Source: Prevotellaceae bacterium UBA1726 (GTDB taxonomy: Bacteria > Bacteroidota > Bacteroidia > Bacteroidales > Bacteroidaceae). Taken from it: a DNA stretch of 47,996 nucleotides. Below are positions 16,967 through 24,497 of the stretch, piece after piece. The notes under the pieces were generated by a model that ran no database searches, had not been told where the DNA came from, and worked only from the letters and a program-made list of their open reading frames with translations. The position numbers and the translations under genes were made by a program. The stretch lies in the NCBI GenBank assembly GCA_002316005.1, contig DCIM01000023.1, positions 1-47,996 on the forward strand. Reading direction: 5' to 3'. How positions within the stretch are numbered: position 1 is the stretch's first letter; the number at the start of each line of letters is the position of its first letter.

Positions 16967-17584
16967 ATGGCACGGGGAAAGAACACTTGCAGAATACTGA
17001 AGGAGATTCGCCGGCAGATTGCTGAAGCGAACGACATAGCGTATGTTGTAGAGGAGTGTAAATTCAAGGGCGACTGTCTTGGTACTTGTCCTAAGTGCGA
17101 GGCTGAGGTTCGCTACCTTGAATCGCAGTTGCGTCAGCGCCAGATGCTTGGCAAGGCCGTTGTCGTGGCAGGACTGTCGCTCAGCACCTTGACTGCAAAT
17201 GCCCAAGCACAACCTGATGTCGTTGCTAATGATACAGTAAAGGTGGAGCAGTCGCTTGATATATTGGGCGAGATAGTAGAGACCATGCCTGCATTTCCTG
17301 GTGGTAATGCTGCGTTGATGAAGTACCTGTCTGAAAATGTGCATTACCCAGATAGTTGTGTAAAAGAGAAAATCCAGGGGCGTGTGGTTGTGGAGTTTGT
17401 CGTTAACGAAGACGGGCATATTTCTGATGCCGAGGTTATGCGAAGCGTTGACCCTTTGCTTGATGCAGAGGCATTGCGTGTTGTTTCGGCAATGCCAAAC
17501 TGGATACCGGGTGAGTTGGATGGAAAGTCTACAAAAAGCACATACTTTCTACCTATAAACTATAAACTCTCGGCTGATGAATAA
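16967..17584 (+). CDS. TonB-like membrane protein with Cys-rich cytoplasmic head
   Basis: A 205-residue protein in three parts. The N-terminal head (1-60) carries Cys31, Cys37, Cys41 and Cys44; CLGTCPKC is a CX3CX2C motif of the type that binds Fe-S clusters. One transmembrane helix (about 62-78) follows. The C-terminal region (about 95-200) is a TonB C-terminal domain, with FPGGNAALMKYLSENVHYP, GRVVVEFVVNEDG and ALRVVSAMPNWIPG. By topology the head is cytoplasmic and the TonB domain periplasmic. It lacks the long Pro-rich linker of true energising TonB. The radical SAM gene overlaps its end by 8 nt. Confidence 0.85.
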   Translation: MARGKNTCRILKEIRRQIAEANDIAYVVEECKFKGDCLGTCPKCEAEVRYLESQLRQRQMLGKAVVVAGLSLSTLTANAQAQPDVVANDTVKVEQSLDILGEIVETMPAFPGGNAALMKYLSENVHYPDSCVKEKIQGRVVVEFVVNEDGHISDAEVMRSVDPLLDAEALRVVSAMPNWIPGELDGKSTKSTYFLPINYKLSADE

Positions 17585-18203
17585 TCTCTCGGCAAAGGTT
17601 ATAGGTGTTAATCGCCACAGGTTGGCGGTAGACGGCAAGGGCGTCACTACTCTTGTGGGCTTCTACGGTTGTCCGCTGAGGTGCAGGTATTGTCTCAATC
17701 CGCGATGCTTCTCTACGGGCAAGACCTTCCCCGAAAAGGCTGTCGACGAACTGATTGACGAGTTAAGCATCGACAATCTCTATTTCCTTGCCACAGACGG
17801 CGGAGTGACCTTTGGAGGAGGCGAACCGTTGCTACAGGCCGATTTCATCTGTGAGTTTCGCAAGAAATGCCCTGAGCAGTGGAATATCTGCCTCGAGACT
17901 TGTCTGAATATACCGCAGAAGAATGTGGAGGCTGTGGCGGAGTTTATCAGCGAATGGATTATCGACATAAAGGACCTCAATCCCGACATCTACGAGCGAT
18001 ATACGGGTGAGGACAACGCGCTGGTTTTGAGCAACCTCCGTTGGATTGCCGCTCATCCCGACATTCAAGAGCGAACCCTCATACGCCTACCCCACATCCC
18101 TGACTTCAACTCTCCAGAGGATATTGACAGCAGCGAATCCCTCCTCCGCGAAATGGGCTTCACAAATTTCGACCGCTTCGACTATCAAGTACGCAACAGG
18201 TAA
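17577..18203 (+). CDS. Radical SAM enzyme, activase-like
   Basis: A 208-residue radical SAM protein. The cluster motif is CPLRCRYC (Cys32, Cys36, Cys39), followed by a further Cys44. GGVTFGGGEPLLQ (about 75-87) is the SAM-binding GGE region, and IDIKDLNPDIYERYTG resembles the pyruvate formate-lyase activase family. It is shorter than PflA and lacks the ferredoxin insert. The start ATG lies inside the last codons of the TonB-like gene (8-nt overlap), so translation is coupled and the proteins probably act together. The final codons give VRNR within a terminator hairpin. The substrate is unknown. Confidence 0.85.
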   Translation: MNNLSAKVIGVNRHRLAVDGKGVTTLVGFYGCPLRCRYCLNPRCFSTGKTFPEKAVDELIDELSIDNLYFLATDGGVTFGGGEPLLQADFICEFRKKCPEQWNICLETCLNIPQKNVEAVAEFISEWIIDIKDLNPDIYERYTGEDNALVLSNLRWIAAHPDIQERTLIRLPHIPDFNSPEDIDSSESLLREMGFTNFDRFDYQVRNR

Positions 18204-18219
18204 TTGCGTACTTTTTTTT
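18187..18219 (+). terminator. Intrinsic terminator overlapping a stop codon (copy 2)
   Basis: Arms AAGTACGCAA (18187-18196) and TTGCGTACTT (18204-18213) with the TAA stop in the loop, then a T-tract. It is almost identical to the hairpin at 16419 and supplies the same last four residues. Confidence 0.9.
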
Positions 18220-18312
18220 GTTCTATACAGAAACTCCCTACAGGTGATTCTTACACAATTTCTTGATTTAATACTATTATATAAGGTATTTTTTATCGTA
18301 AGTTACAATTTG

Positions 18313-18344
18313 TTTGCATTTTTGTCATTTTTTTATTAATTTTG
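18313..18344 (+). promoter_or_regulatory. Promoter for maeB
   Basis: TTTG (18313-18316), a 20-nt spacer and TAATTTTG (18337-18344) match the consensus. Transcription would start near 18351, 45 nt before the maeB start codon. Confidence 0.82.
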
Positions 18345-18395
18345 TAGGCAAGAAATAAAGGATAACAACAAATAATAAGTTCATACACTTTTTAT

Positions 18396-20678
18396 ATGGC
18401 AAAAATCACAAAAGAAGACGCTCTGCTCTATCACGAGAGTGGCCGTCCTGGTAAAATCGAGGTAATGCCAACAAAGCCTTACCGCACACAAACCGACCTT
18501 TCGCTCGCCTACTCTCCTGGCGTGGCTTTCCCTTGTCTTGAGATTCAGGACAATCCGGATACAGTCTACAAATACACCGACAAGGGCAACCTTGTAGCGG
18601 TAATCTCCAACGGTACTGCCGTTCTTGGTCTGGGCGATATCGGCGCAATGTCGGGCAAGCCAGTGATGGAGGGTAAGGGACTGCTGTTCAAGATCTACGG
18701 TGGTGTTGATGTGTTCGACATCGAGATTGACGAGAAAGACCCAGAGAAGTTCTGCGAGGCTGTAGAGCGTATAGCACCAACATTCGGCGGTATCAACCTC
18801 GAGGATATCAAGGCACCTGAGTGCTTCTATATTGAGGAGCGACTGAAGAAGAGCCTCGACATTCCTGTGATGCACGACGACCAGCACGGAACAGCCATCA
18901 TCTCTGCTGCCGGATTGCTCAACGCCCTTGAGGTGGCTGGCAAGAAGATTGAGGATGTGAAGATTGTGGTGAGCGGTGCTGGTGCTGCTGCCATCATGTG
19001 TACACGCCTCTATGTGTCGCTTGGTGCGCGCCTTGAGAACATCCTTATGATCGACTCTAAGGGTGTCATCACTTCCGACCGCGAGCGTCTGACCGAACAG
19101 AAGAAGATGTTTGCCACCGACCGTCGTGATGTGCATACTCTCGAAGAGGCTATGGTGGGTGCTGATGTGTTCCTCGGTCTCTCTAAGGGCAACATCCTCT
19201 CGCAGGAAATGATTCGCTCAATGGCCAACGACCCAATCGTCTTTGCTTGCGCCAACCCTGTACCAGAAATATCTTACGAGGATGCTATGGCGGCTCGTCC
19301 TGATGTACTGATGTCAACAGGTCGTTCAGACTATCCTAACCAGATTAATAATGTGATCGGATTCCCTTACATCTTCCGCGGTGCGCTCGATGTCAACGCA
19401 AAGGCCATCAACGAGGAGATGAAGATTGCTGCCGTTCATGCCATTGCCGACCTTGCCAAACAGCCTGTGCCTGATGTGGTGAACAAGGTGTATAATGTCA
19501 ACAACCTCTCGTTCGGTCGCAACTACTTCATTCCAAAACCTGTCGATCCACGACTCATCACTGAGGTTTCTGCTGCCGTTGCAAAGGCTGCTATGGACAG
19601 TGGCGTGGCTCGTAAGGAGATTAAGGACTGGGATGAATACAAGCGCGAACTCCGTCTGAAGATGGGACAGGAGACAAGCGTCACACAGAACCTCTACGAG
19701 ACAGCGAAGAAGCACCCACAGCGCGTGGTCTTTGCCGAGGGATTGCACCCTACAATGATAAAGGCTGCTGTGCAGGCTAAGGAGGAGGGCCTCTGCTACC
19801 CTATCCTCTTGGGTAACACAGAGATGATTCAGAAGAAGGCTCAGGAACTCGACCTCAACCTCGACGGTATTGAGATTGTCAACCTGCGTCACGACGACCA
19901 GCGCGAAAGTCGCGAGCGCTATGCACAGATTCTTGCCGACAAGCGCTGTCGCGAGGGCTACACCTTCGAGGAGGCTAACGACAAGATGTTCGAGCGCAAC
20001 TATTTCGGTATGATGATGGTTGAGACAGGCGATGCGGACGCTTTCATCACTGGTGTATATACAAAATACTCGAACACCTTCAAGGCTGCTAACGAGATTA
20101 TCGGCATTCGCCCTGAATACAAGCATTTCGCTACAATGCATATCCTCAACTCTAAGCGCGGCACCTACTATATCGCCGACACTCTTGTGAACAGCGAACC
20201 AACAAAGGACTGCATCAAGGATATTGCCCGACTGACAGCCAACACAGTGCGTTTCTTCAACGACGAACCACGAATGGCAATGATCACCTACTCTAACTTC
20301 GGTGTCGACAAGGGCGGTACGCCAAAGATGATTTCCGATGCTGTAAGGGAGTTGCAGGAGGAGTATCCTACACTGAAGATTGACGGTGAGATGAGTGTCG
20401 ATATGGCATTGAACCACGAACTGCGCGATGAGAAATATCCATTCCTCCGCCTCAAGGGCGAGCATGTCAACACAATGGTGTTCCCTTGTCTGTCGGCAGC
20501 AAACTCGGCTTACAAACTCATCCAGGCGTTCTCGCCAGAGACTGAGGTAATCGGTCCATTGCAGATGGGATTGAACAAGCCTATCCACTTCACCGACTTC
20601 AACAGCAGCGTCCGCGACATCGTCAACATCACCGCCGTCGCAGTAATCGACGCATATGTAATGAAACTCAAGAAGTAG
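18396..20678 (+). CDS. maeB: NADP-dependent malic enzyme with phosphotransacetylase-like domain
   Basis: Oxidatively decarboxylates malate to pyruvate with NADP, producing reducing power. Residues about 1-430 are the malic enzyme part: LAYSPGVAFPC near 28-38, MHDDQHGTA near 157-165 and the VSGAGAAA nucleotide-binding motif near 190-197. Residues about 430-760 are the phosphate acetyl/butyryltransferase-like domain that in MaeB proteins is regulatory. The 760-residue length is normal for the MaeB class. It has its own promoter and stands as a single-gene unit. A long open minus-strand frame through its second half is a by-product of codon bias. Confidence 0.96.
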   Translation: MAKITKEDALLYHESGRPGKIEVMPTKPYRTQTDLSLAYSPGVAFPCLEIQDNPDTVYKYTDKGNLVAVISNGTAVLGLGDIGAMSGKPVMEGKGLLFKIYGGVDVFDIEIDEKDPEKFCEAVERIAPTFGGINLEDIKAPECFYIEERLKKSLDIPVMHDDQHGTAIISAAGLLNALEVAGKKIEDVKIVVSGAGAAAIMCTRLYVSLGARLENILMIDSKGVITSDRERLTEQKKMFATDRRDVHTLEEAMVGADVFLGLSKGNILSQEMIRSMANDPIVFACANPVPEISYEDAMAARPDVLMSTGRSDYPNQINNVIGFPYIFRGALDVNAKAINEEMKIAAVHAIADLAKQPVPDVVNKVYNVNNLSFGRNYFIPKPVDPRLITEVSAAVAKAAMDSGVARKEIKDWDEYKRELRLKMGQETSVTQNLYETAKKHPQRVVFAEGLHPTMIKAAVQAKEEGLCYPILLGNTEMIQKKAQELDLNLDGIEIVNLRHDDQRESRERYAQILADKRCREGYTFEEANDKMFERNYFGMMMVETGDADAFITGVYTKYSNTFKAANEIIGIRPEYKHFATMHILNSKRGTYYIADTLVNSEPTKDCIKDIARLTANTVRFFNDEPRMAMITYSNFGVDKGGTPKMISDAVRELQEEYPTLKIDGEMSVDMALNHELRDEKYPFLRLKGEHVNTMVFPCLSAANSAYKLIQAFSPETEVIGPLQMGLNKPIHFTDFNSSVRDIVNITAVAVIDAYVMKLKK

Positions 20679-20705
20679 TTTTTTATGAAAGTCGTCGCTA
20701 TGCTC

Positions 20706-20824
20706 CTCAACATCCACTAATTATTTCTAACATCCACTAATTATTTTTAAACGCAACACACGGAAATACGCTTTGCAAAAGAAAAGTTAGAGGATGTTTT
20801 ATAGGATGTTTAGTGGATGTTGAG
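20706..20824. repeat. Inverted array of AACATCCACTAATT words
   Basis: The word AACATCCACTAATTATTT occurs at 20709-20726 and again at 20729-20746. GGATGTT, its complement, occurs three times between 20792 and 20821. The outermost 15 bp (20706-20720 and 20810-20824) are a perfect inverted repeat. It lies directly after maeB and is followed by the mini-hairpin word GCGAAGC. Confidence 0.72.
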
Positions 20825-20856
20825 CGAAGCGACTATTAAAGAATAAAAAATAAGAA

Positions 20857-20887
20857 GGACTGGGGAGCAATCTCCGGTCCCTTTTGT
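20857..20887 (+). terminator. Probable terminator after maeB
   Basis: GGACTGGGGA and TCTCCGGTCC pair over ten positions (two G-U) around a GCAA tetraloop, followed by CTTTTGTTT. It lies 180 nt after the maeB stop, with no nearer candidate. Confidence 0.7.
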
Positions 20888-21189
20888 TTGTAAAGATTTA
20901 TCAATACCACGAAAAACACTCGAATACCACCTGTCATATATTTTCGCGCGGGCAATAAATTGATTTTCAGCACATTGAACTGAACACTGATTTATTCTTT
21001 CCATTTCAACGTAATGAGCATATCATTCCATTGAGGAGACACAACGAAAACGGTATATTTATGCAATTATTCAATTTGAATAATTATGCGCATAAATATT
21101 GTAAATATTATTCACAACGCATAGAGAGGGTTCAGCGTGAGTGTTGTGACACAACCATATTCAGGAAAAGACATACGAAAACAATTTCG

Positions 21190-21355
21190 ATTTCAATAAT
21201 TTCAATAATTTCACTTAATTAGGGACACGCATACTTACTTAAAATAGTCCTTATATATATAAATATTTATATATATAAGAATTTCATGTTCAACTTTTCA
21301 CATCTCACAAATGAGAGCATATCTTTTTTACTGAAATTATTGAAATTATTGAAAT
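21190..21355. repeat. 24-bp perfect inverted repeat built of TTTCAATAA words
   Basis: The left arm (21190-21213) is ATTTCAATAA repeated in tandem. The right arm (21332-21355) is its exact complement. The 118-nt interval holds a 30-bp AT palindrome. The layout mirrors the structure at 1945-2112 with a different word. Confidence 0.85.
21250..21279. repeat. 30-bp perfect AT palindrome
   Basis: CTTATATATA...TATATATAAG reads identically on both strands, centred between 21264 and 21265. It lies inside the inverted TTTCAATAA array. Confidence 0.88.
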
Positions 21356-21610
21356 TTTGCTATTTCTTTGTGTGTCGGTGAAGTTTTGGTATACCAGGCT
21401 ACGCACAGAGATGATCATTTCTATTTGCAACGAATCAGACGGAATGAGGGCAATTTGCCTAATGGTTAAAAAATGTAAAAACACGAAAAATAATCGCCTG
21501 AAAACTAAAAATTGACACCTCTTTCGGGTATAAGGAAGTGTGAGGGTAATGTGAAATTTACATCTAAGATGAGAACTTAGTAAAAAAGGGAACCTTTTTT
21601 CTGTGTTTTA

Positions 21611-21642
21611 TTTGCGACAATGGGAAAATTTATGTACTTTTG
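21611..21642 (+). promoter_or_regulatory. Promoter for carboxylesterase gene
   Basis: TTTG (21611-21614), a 20-nt spacer and TACTTTTG (21635-21642) match the consensus. The start codon lies at 21698, giving a leader of about 49 nt. Confidence 0.82.
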
Positions 21643-21697
21643 CGGTATATATCTGAAATAACAAATAAAATCAACAACTACAAATAACAAACCAAAT

Positions 21698-23230
21698 ATG
21701 AGAAGAAAATTATTTTTAGCAATCGTGGCCCTTGGGATGGCAATGACAGCAAATGCACAGTTGCTCCGTACTCATGTGGCACAGGGCGAGATTGAAGGTG
21801 AACTGATTGAGGGCTTTGCTCTCTACAAGGCTATTCCTTATGCAGAGGCTCCTGTGGGCAACCTCCGTTGGAAGGCTCCTGTGCCAAAGGCTCCTTGGCA
21901 GGGCGTGTATAAGGCAGAGAAATGGGGCGACCGCCCTGTTCAGACTGTGGACCCTAACCAGAACGGGGGCGACCTCGGCATGAGCGAGGACTGTCTGTAC
22001 CTGTCGGTGGAGACTCCTGCAAAGTCGAAGGACGAGCGTCTGCCGGTGTTCGTGAATATCCATGGCGGTGGTTTCTCTACTGGTTCGTACAGCGGCACTC
22101 AGGAGAGTTTCGTTCGCGAGGGCATCGTCTATTGTTCTATTGAATATCGTCTGGGCGCGCTCGGTTTCATGGCTCATCCAGAACTGAGCAAGGAATCGAA
22201 GGAGGGCATCTCGGGCAACTACGGCATTTACGACCAGATTTGCGCTTTGCAGTGGATTCACGATAATATTGCTGCCTTTGGCGGTGACCCAGAGAAGGTT
22301 ACCATCTGCGGTGAGTCGGCTGGTGGCATCTCGGTGAGCATCCTCTGTGCCTCGCCTCTCTGCAAGGGATTATTCCGTGCAGCAATAAGCGAGAGCGGTA
22401 GTTCGTTCTGCCCAGTCTTGACCGATGAGAGTGCTCCTGCTGGTAGCAACGCCACACGCTACTACAAGAGTTCGGAGAAACTGGGACTTGACTTCCAGAA
22501 GCGCTGCGGTGCAAAGAACATGAAGCAGTTGCGTAAGGTAAGCGGCGAGGAACTGCTGAAGCAGACTCAGGGATGGGAGTTCTGGCCTGTTGTCGACGGC
22601 AAGGCTATCACTGGCGACCTCTACGAACTCTACCAGAAGGGCGAGTACAACGATGTGGATGTCATCATGGGCTACAACTCCGACGAGGGTAGTCTGTTCG
22701 TCTATCAGATGACGATGGACGGCTACAAGGCAGCAGCTCAGAAGTATGGCACTGCCGCTGAGAAGCTGATGGAGGCTTATCCTGCAACAAACGACAAGGA
22801 GGCTCAATATGCCGTACAGGACATCTTCCGCGACACAGCGTTCGGCTGGGGCACATGGGCTTGGGCTAACCTGCAGTCAAAGACTGGCAAGAAGAATGTG
22901 TATATGTACTACTTCGACCAGGTTTCGCAGAACAGCATACTGAAGTTCCCTCTCAAGGGTGCTACTCATGTGGCAGAGATGCCGTTCATCTATGGTTGGA
23001 ACTGGGGTCCTATGACTGATATCGACACTCACATGGCACAGATCATGCCACAGTACTGGATTAACTTCATCAAGAACGGTAATCCAAATGCCGACGGTCT
23101 GCCATTCTGGACCACCTACAAGCAGGATGAGCCAACAGTGATGCACATGCACAACGGGTTCCAGTTGACCAAAGCCCCAAACCAGAAGCAGATGGATTTC
23201 TGGGAGGCATTGTTCGGAACAATGAGGTAA
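21698..23230 (+). CDS. Exported type-B carboxylesterase
   Basis: A para-nitrobenzyl esterase-like alpha/beta hydrolase with a signal peptide (1-20, ending ANA-Q). The oxyanion motif HGGGF is near residue 124, the nucleophile elbow is GESAGG with Ser207, the acid is probably Glu330 in NSDEGSLF, and the base is His424 in GATHVAEMPF. The 510-residue length is typical. Family members hydrolyse esters of aromatic or carbohydrate origin; the natural substrate is unknown. It has its own promoter, and the gene ends directly against a C-rich repeat. Several shadow frames on the minus strand reflect biased codon use. Confidence 0.93.
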   Translation: MRRKLFLAIVALGMAMTANAQLLRTHVAQGEIEGELIEGFALYKAIPYAEAPVGNLRWKAPVPKAPWQGVYKAEKWGDRPVQTVDPNQNGGDLGMSEDCLYLSVETPAKSKDERLPVFVNIHGGGFSTGSYSGTQESFVREGIVYCSIEYRLGALGFMAHPELSKESKEGISGNYGIYDQICALQWIHDNIAAFGGDPEKVTICGESAGGISVSILCASPLCKGLFRAAISESGSSFCPVLTDESAPAGSNATRYYKSSEKLGLDFQKRCGAKNMKQLRKVSGEELLKQTQGWEFWPVVDGKAITGDLYELYQKGEYNDVDVIMGYNSDEGSLFVYQMTMDGYKAAAQKYGTAAEKLMEAYPATNDKEAQYAVQDIFRDTAFGWGTWAWANLQSKTGKKNVYMYYFDQVSQNSILKFPLKGATHVAEMPFIYGWNWGPMTDIDTHMAQIMPQYWINFIKNGNPNADGLPFWTTYKQDEPTVMHMHNGFQLTKAPNQKQMDFWEALFGTMR

Positions 23231-23553
23231 CGGCCCCTTTCCCCCAACGGCCCCTTTCCCCCAACCGGCCCCTTTCCCCCGCTTCGCTCCCCCTTTCCCC
23301 TCCGAATCTTCTGCGGGGCAAGGGGAGTGAAATGCAAAGAAGTAGCCTCTGCATTTTACCCGACGGTAAAAGCCCCCGCTCTCCCCTTTAGGGAGAGTGC
23401 CGCTGACGCAAAAGGAGAAATAATAATTAATGAATAATTAATGGGTAATTGGTGAACTCCGGCTTTGCCGCCTGAGCACCTATGCCAAATAAATAATGAG
23501 CGAAGAATTAATGTTGAGAAAAAAAAATCTGGATATTCAGGATATTCCGGATT
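23231..23553. repeat. Composite intergenic repeat, copy A
   Basis: Modules in order: three or four tandem CGGCCCCTTTCCCCCAA-like units (23231-23287) including GCTTCGC; a hairpin CCCCTTTCCCC / GGGGCAAGGGG (23290-23325); a TTTTACC-CGAC-GGTAAAA hairpin (23354-23371); a CTCTCCC/GGGAGAG hairpin (23380-23397); AATTAATG words at 23425, 23436 and 23506; GGCTTTGCCGCCTGAGC; and a 9-nt tandem repeat, CTGGATATT CAGGATATT CCGGATT (23529-23553). The hairpins could end transcription of the esterase gene. No gene lies here. Confidence 0.75.
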
Positions 23554-23582
23554 AAAATAATTACAACTGCATGTGAATTATA

Positions 23583-23855
23583 ATGTTGAATTGGAATTAC
23601 ATAACATATTTCTTTGTGGCGTTGAATGTCGTGACATTCATTGTCTACGGCATTGACAAACTGAAGGCGCGCAGACACAAGTGGCGCATACCGGAAAGCA
23701 CCCTACTCCTCCTCGCTGTCGTTGGTGGCAGCATCGGGGCATTGCTGGGCATGAAACTGTGGCACCACAAGACGCAACACAAGAAATTCAAGTACGGTCT
23801 GCCAGCGATACTGCTCGTGCAAGTGGTACTCGCTGTGGCGATTCTTCGAATCTAA
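23583..23855 (+). CDS. DUF1294 family membrane protein
   Basis: A 90-residue inner-membrane protein of the DUF1294 family. Two to three transmembrane segments are visible (about 7-22, 42-58, 73-89), with the family-typical YGIDKLKARRHKWRIPE after the first helix and GGSIGALLGMKLWHHKTQHKKF in the middle. Function is unknown; the family is often found alone or attached to a cold-shock domain, absent here. It is followed 29 nt later by the YccF-like gene, so the two small membrane proteins are probably made from one message. Confidence 0.88.
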   Translation: MLNWNYITYFFVALNVVTFIVYGIDKLKARRHKWRIPESTLLLLAVVGGSIGALLGMKLWHHKTQHKKFKYGLPAILLVQVVLAVAILRI

Positions 23856-23884
23856 ATGATATAAAACATAAAAAAACAAACGAT

Positions 23885-24259
23885 ATGAAGATTATTGGTA
23901 ACTTACTTTGGTGGGTGTTTGGTGGTCTGGAGGCTGCCATTGGTTATTTCACAGGTAGTCTGGCACTGGCGATAACGATTATCGGTATTCCTATTGCCTT
24001 GCAGACATTCAAGATAGGACTGCTCTGCCTGTGGCCTTTCGGGGCAAAGATAAAGAACACAAAGAGTCCTTCTGGTTGCATCACAATCCCGCTGAACATC
24101 ATCTGGATCATCTTCGGTGGTTGGTGGGCATGGCTTTGCCATGTGTTCTTCGGTTGTCTGCTCTTCATCACCATCATCGGCATTCCTTTCGGCAAGCAGC
24201 ACTTCAAAATGGCCGGCCTCGCACTTGCACCATTCGGGAAGGAGGTAGAAATCGGTTAA
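23885..24259 (+). CDS. YccF/DUF307 family inner-membrane protein
   Basis: Starting at the ATG at 23885 gives a 124-residue protein with the duplicated YccF architecture: ITIIGIPIALQTFKIGLLCLWPFG in the first half and ITIIGIPFGKQHFKMAGLALAPFG in the second, the two repeats characteristic of this family. Four hydrophobic helices are expected. A longer open frame begins upstream inside the DUF1294 gene but shows no family similarity there and overlaps it out of frame, so the shorter start is chosen. Function unknown. The stop abuts the next composite repeat. Confidence 0.9.
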   Translation: MKIIGNLLWWVFGGLEAAIGYFTGSLALAITIIGIPIALQTFKIGLLCLWPFGAKIKNTKSPSGCITIPLNIIWIIFGGWWAWLCHVFFGCLLFITIIGIPFGKQHFKMAGLALAPFGKEVEIG

Positions 24260-24260
24260 A

Positions 24261-24490
24261 CCTCCCCTTCCCCCGCTTCGCTTTCCCCTTCCCCGCTCGG
24301 GGCAGGGGAGTAAAATGCAATATAATTAATGAATAATTAATGGGCCGCTCGGCTTTGCCGCTTTCATAGCGAAGCGGAGAAAGAATTAATGGCAATTAAT
24401 GTTTTAATAAAAAAAATAATTTTCTGTGATTTTGAGCGGAGCGACTAGGAAAAAAAATTAGTGAAATTCGTGTCATTCGTTGATAAAAAA
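24261..24490. repeat. Composite intergenic repeat, copy B
   Basis: Order: C-rich tract with GCTTCGC, a hairpin TCCCCTTCCCC-GCTC-GGGGCAGGGGA (24284-24309), AATTAATG at 24324 and 24335, a 38-nt module at 24346-24383 containing GGCTTTGCCG and GCGAAGC, AATTAATG at 24384 and 24394, then a leader (about 24402-24490) with GAGCGGAGCGACTA that closely matches the leader before the HAD gene at 26958. Confidence 0.75.
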
Positions 24491-24497
24491 AAATACT

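Larger units (their letters stand above)
20888..21610. other. Gap with palindromes and inverted array, no gene
   Basis: No convincing gene; a 63-codon frame at 21031-21222 runs through repeats. Contents: a near-palindrome AATTATTCAA-T-TTGAATAATT (21065-21085), one TTATTCACA word (21108-21116) matching a DnaA box, the inverted TTTCAATAA array with its central AT palindrome, and an A6GG-GAA-CCT6 hairpin (about 21583-21601) just before the esterase promoter. Confidence 0.6.

Noticed and set aside
19326..20717. 463-codon minus-strand open frame antisense to maeB
   Set aside because: Lies fully over the conserved phosphotransacetylase-like domain; its translation is rich in His, Cys and Val and resembles no family. 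It is a codon-bias shadow.
20888..21360. Possible replication origin (AT palindromes plus a TTATTCACA word)
   Set aside because: Only one perfect DnaA-box word and no dnaA, gyrB or parAB-type neighbours.
23681..23884. Upstream extension of the YccF-like gene
   Set aside because: Overlaps DUF1294 out of frame and has no family similarity; the ATG at 23885 begins the conserved first helix.
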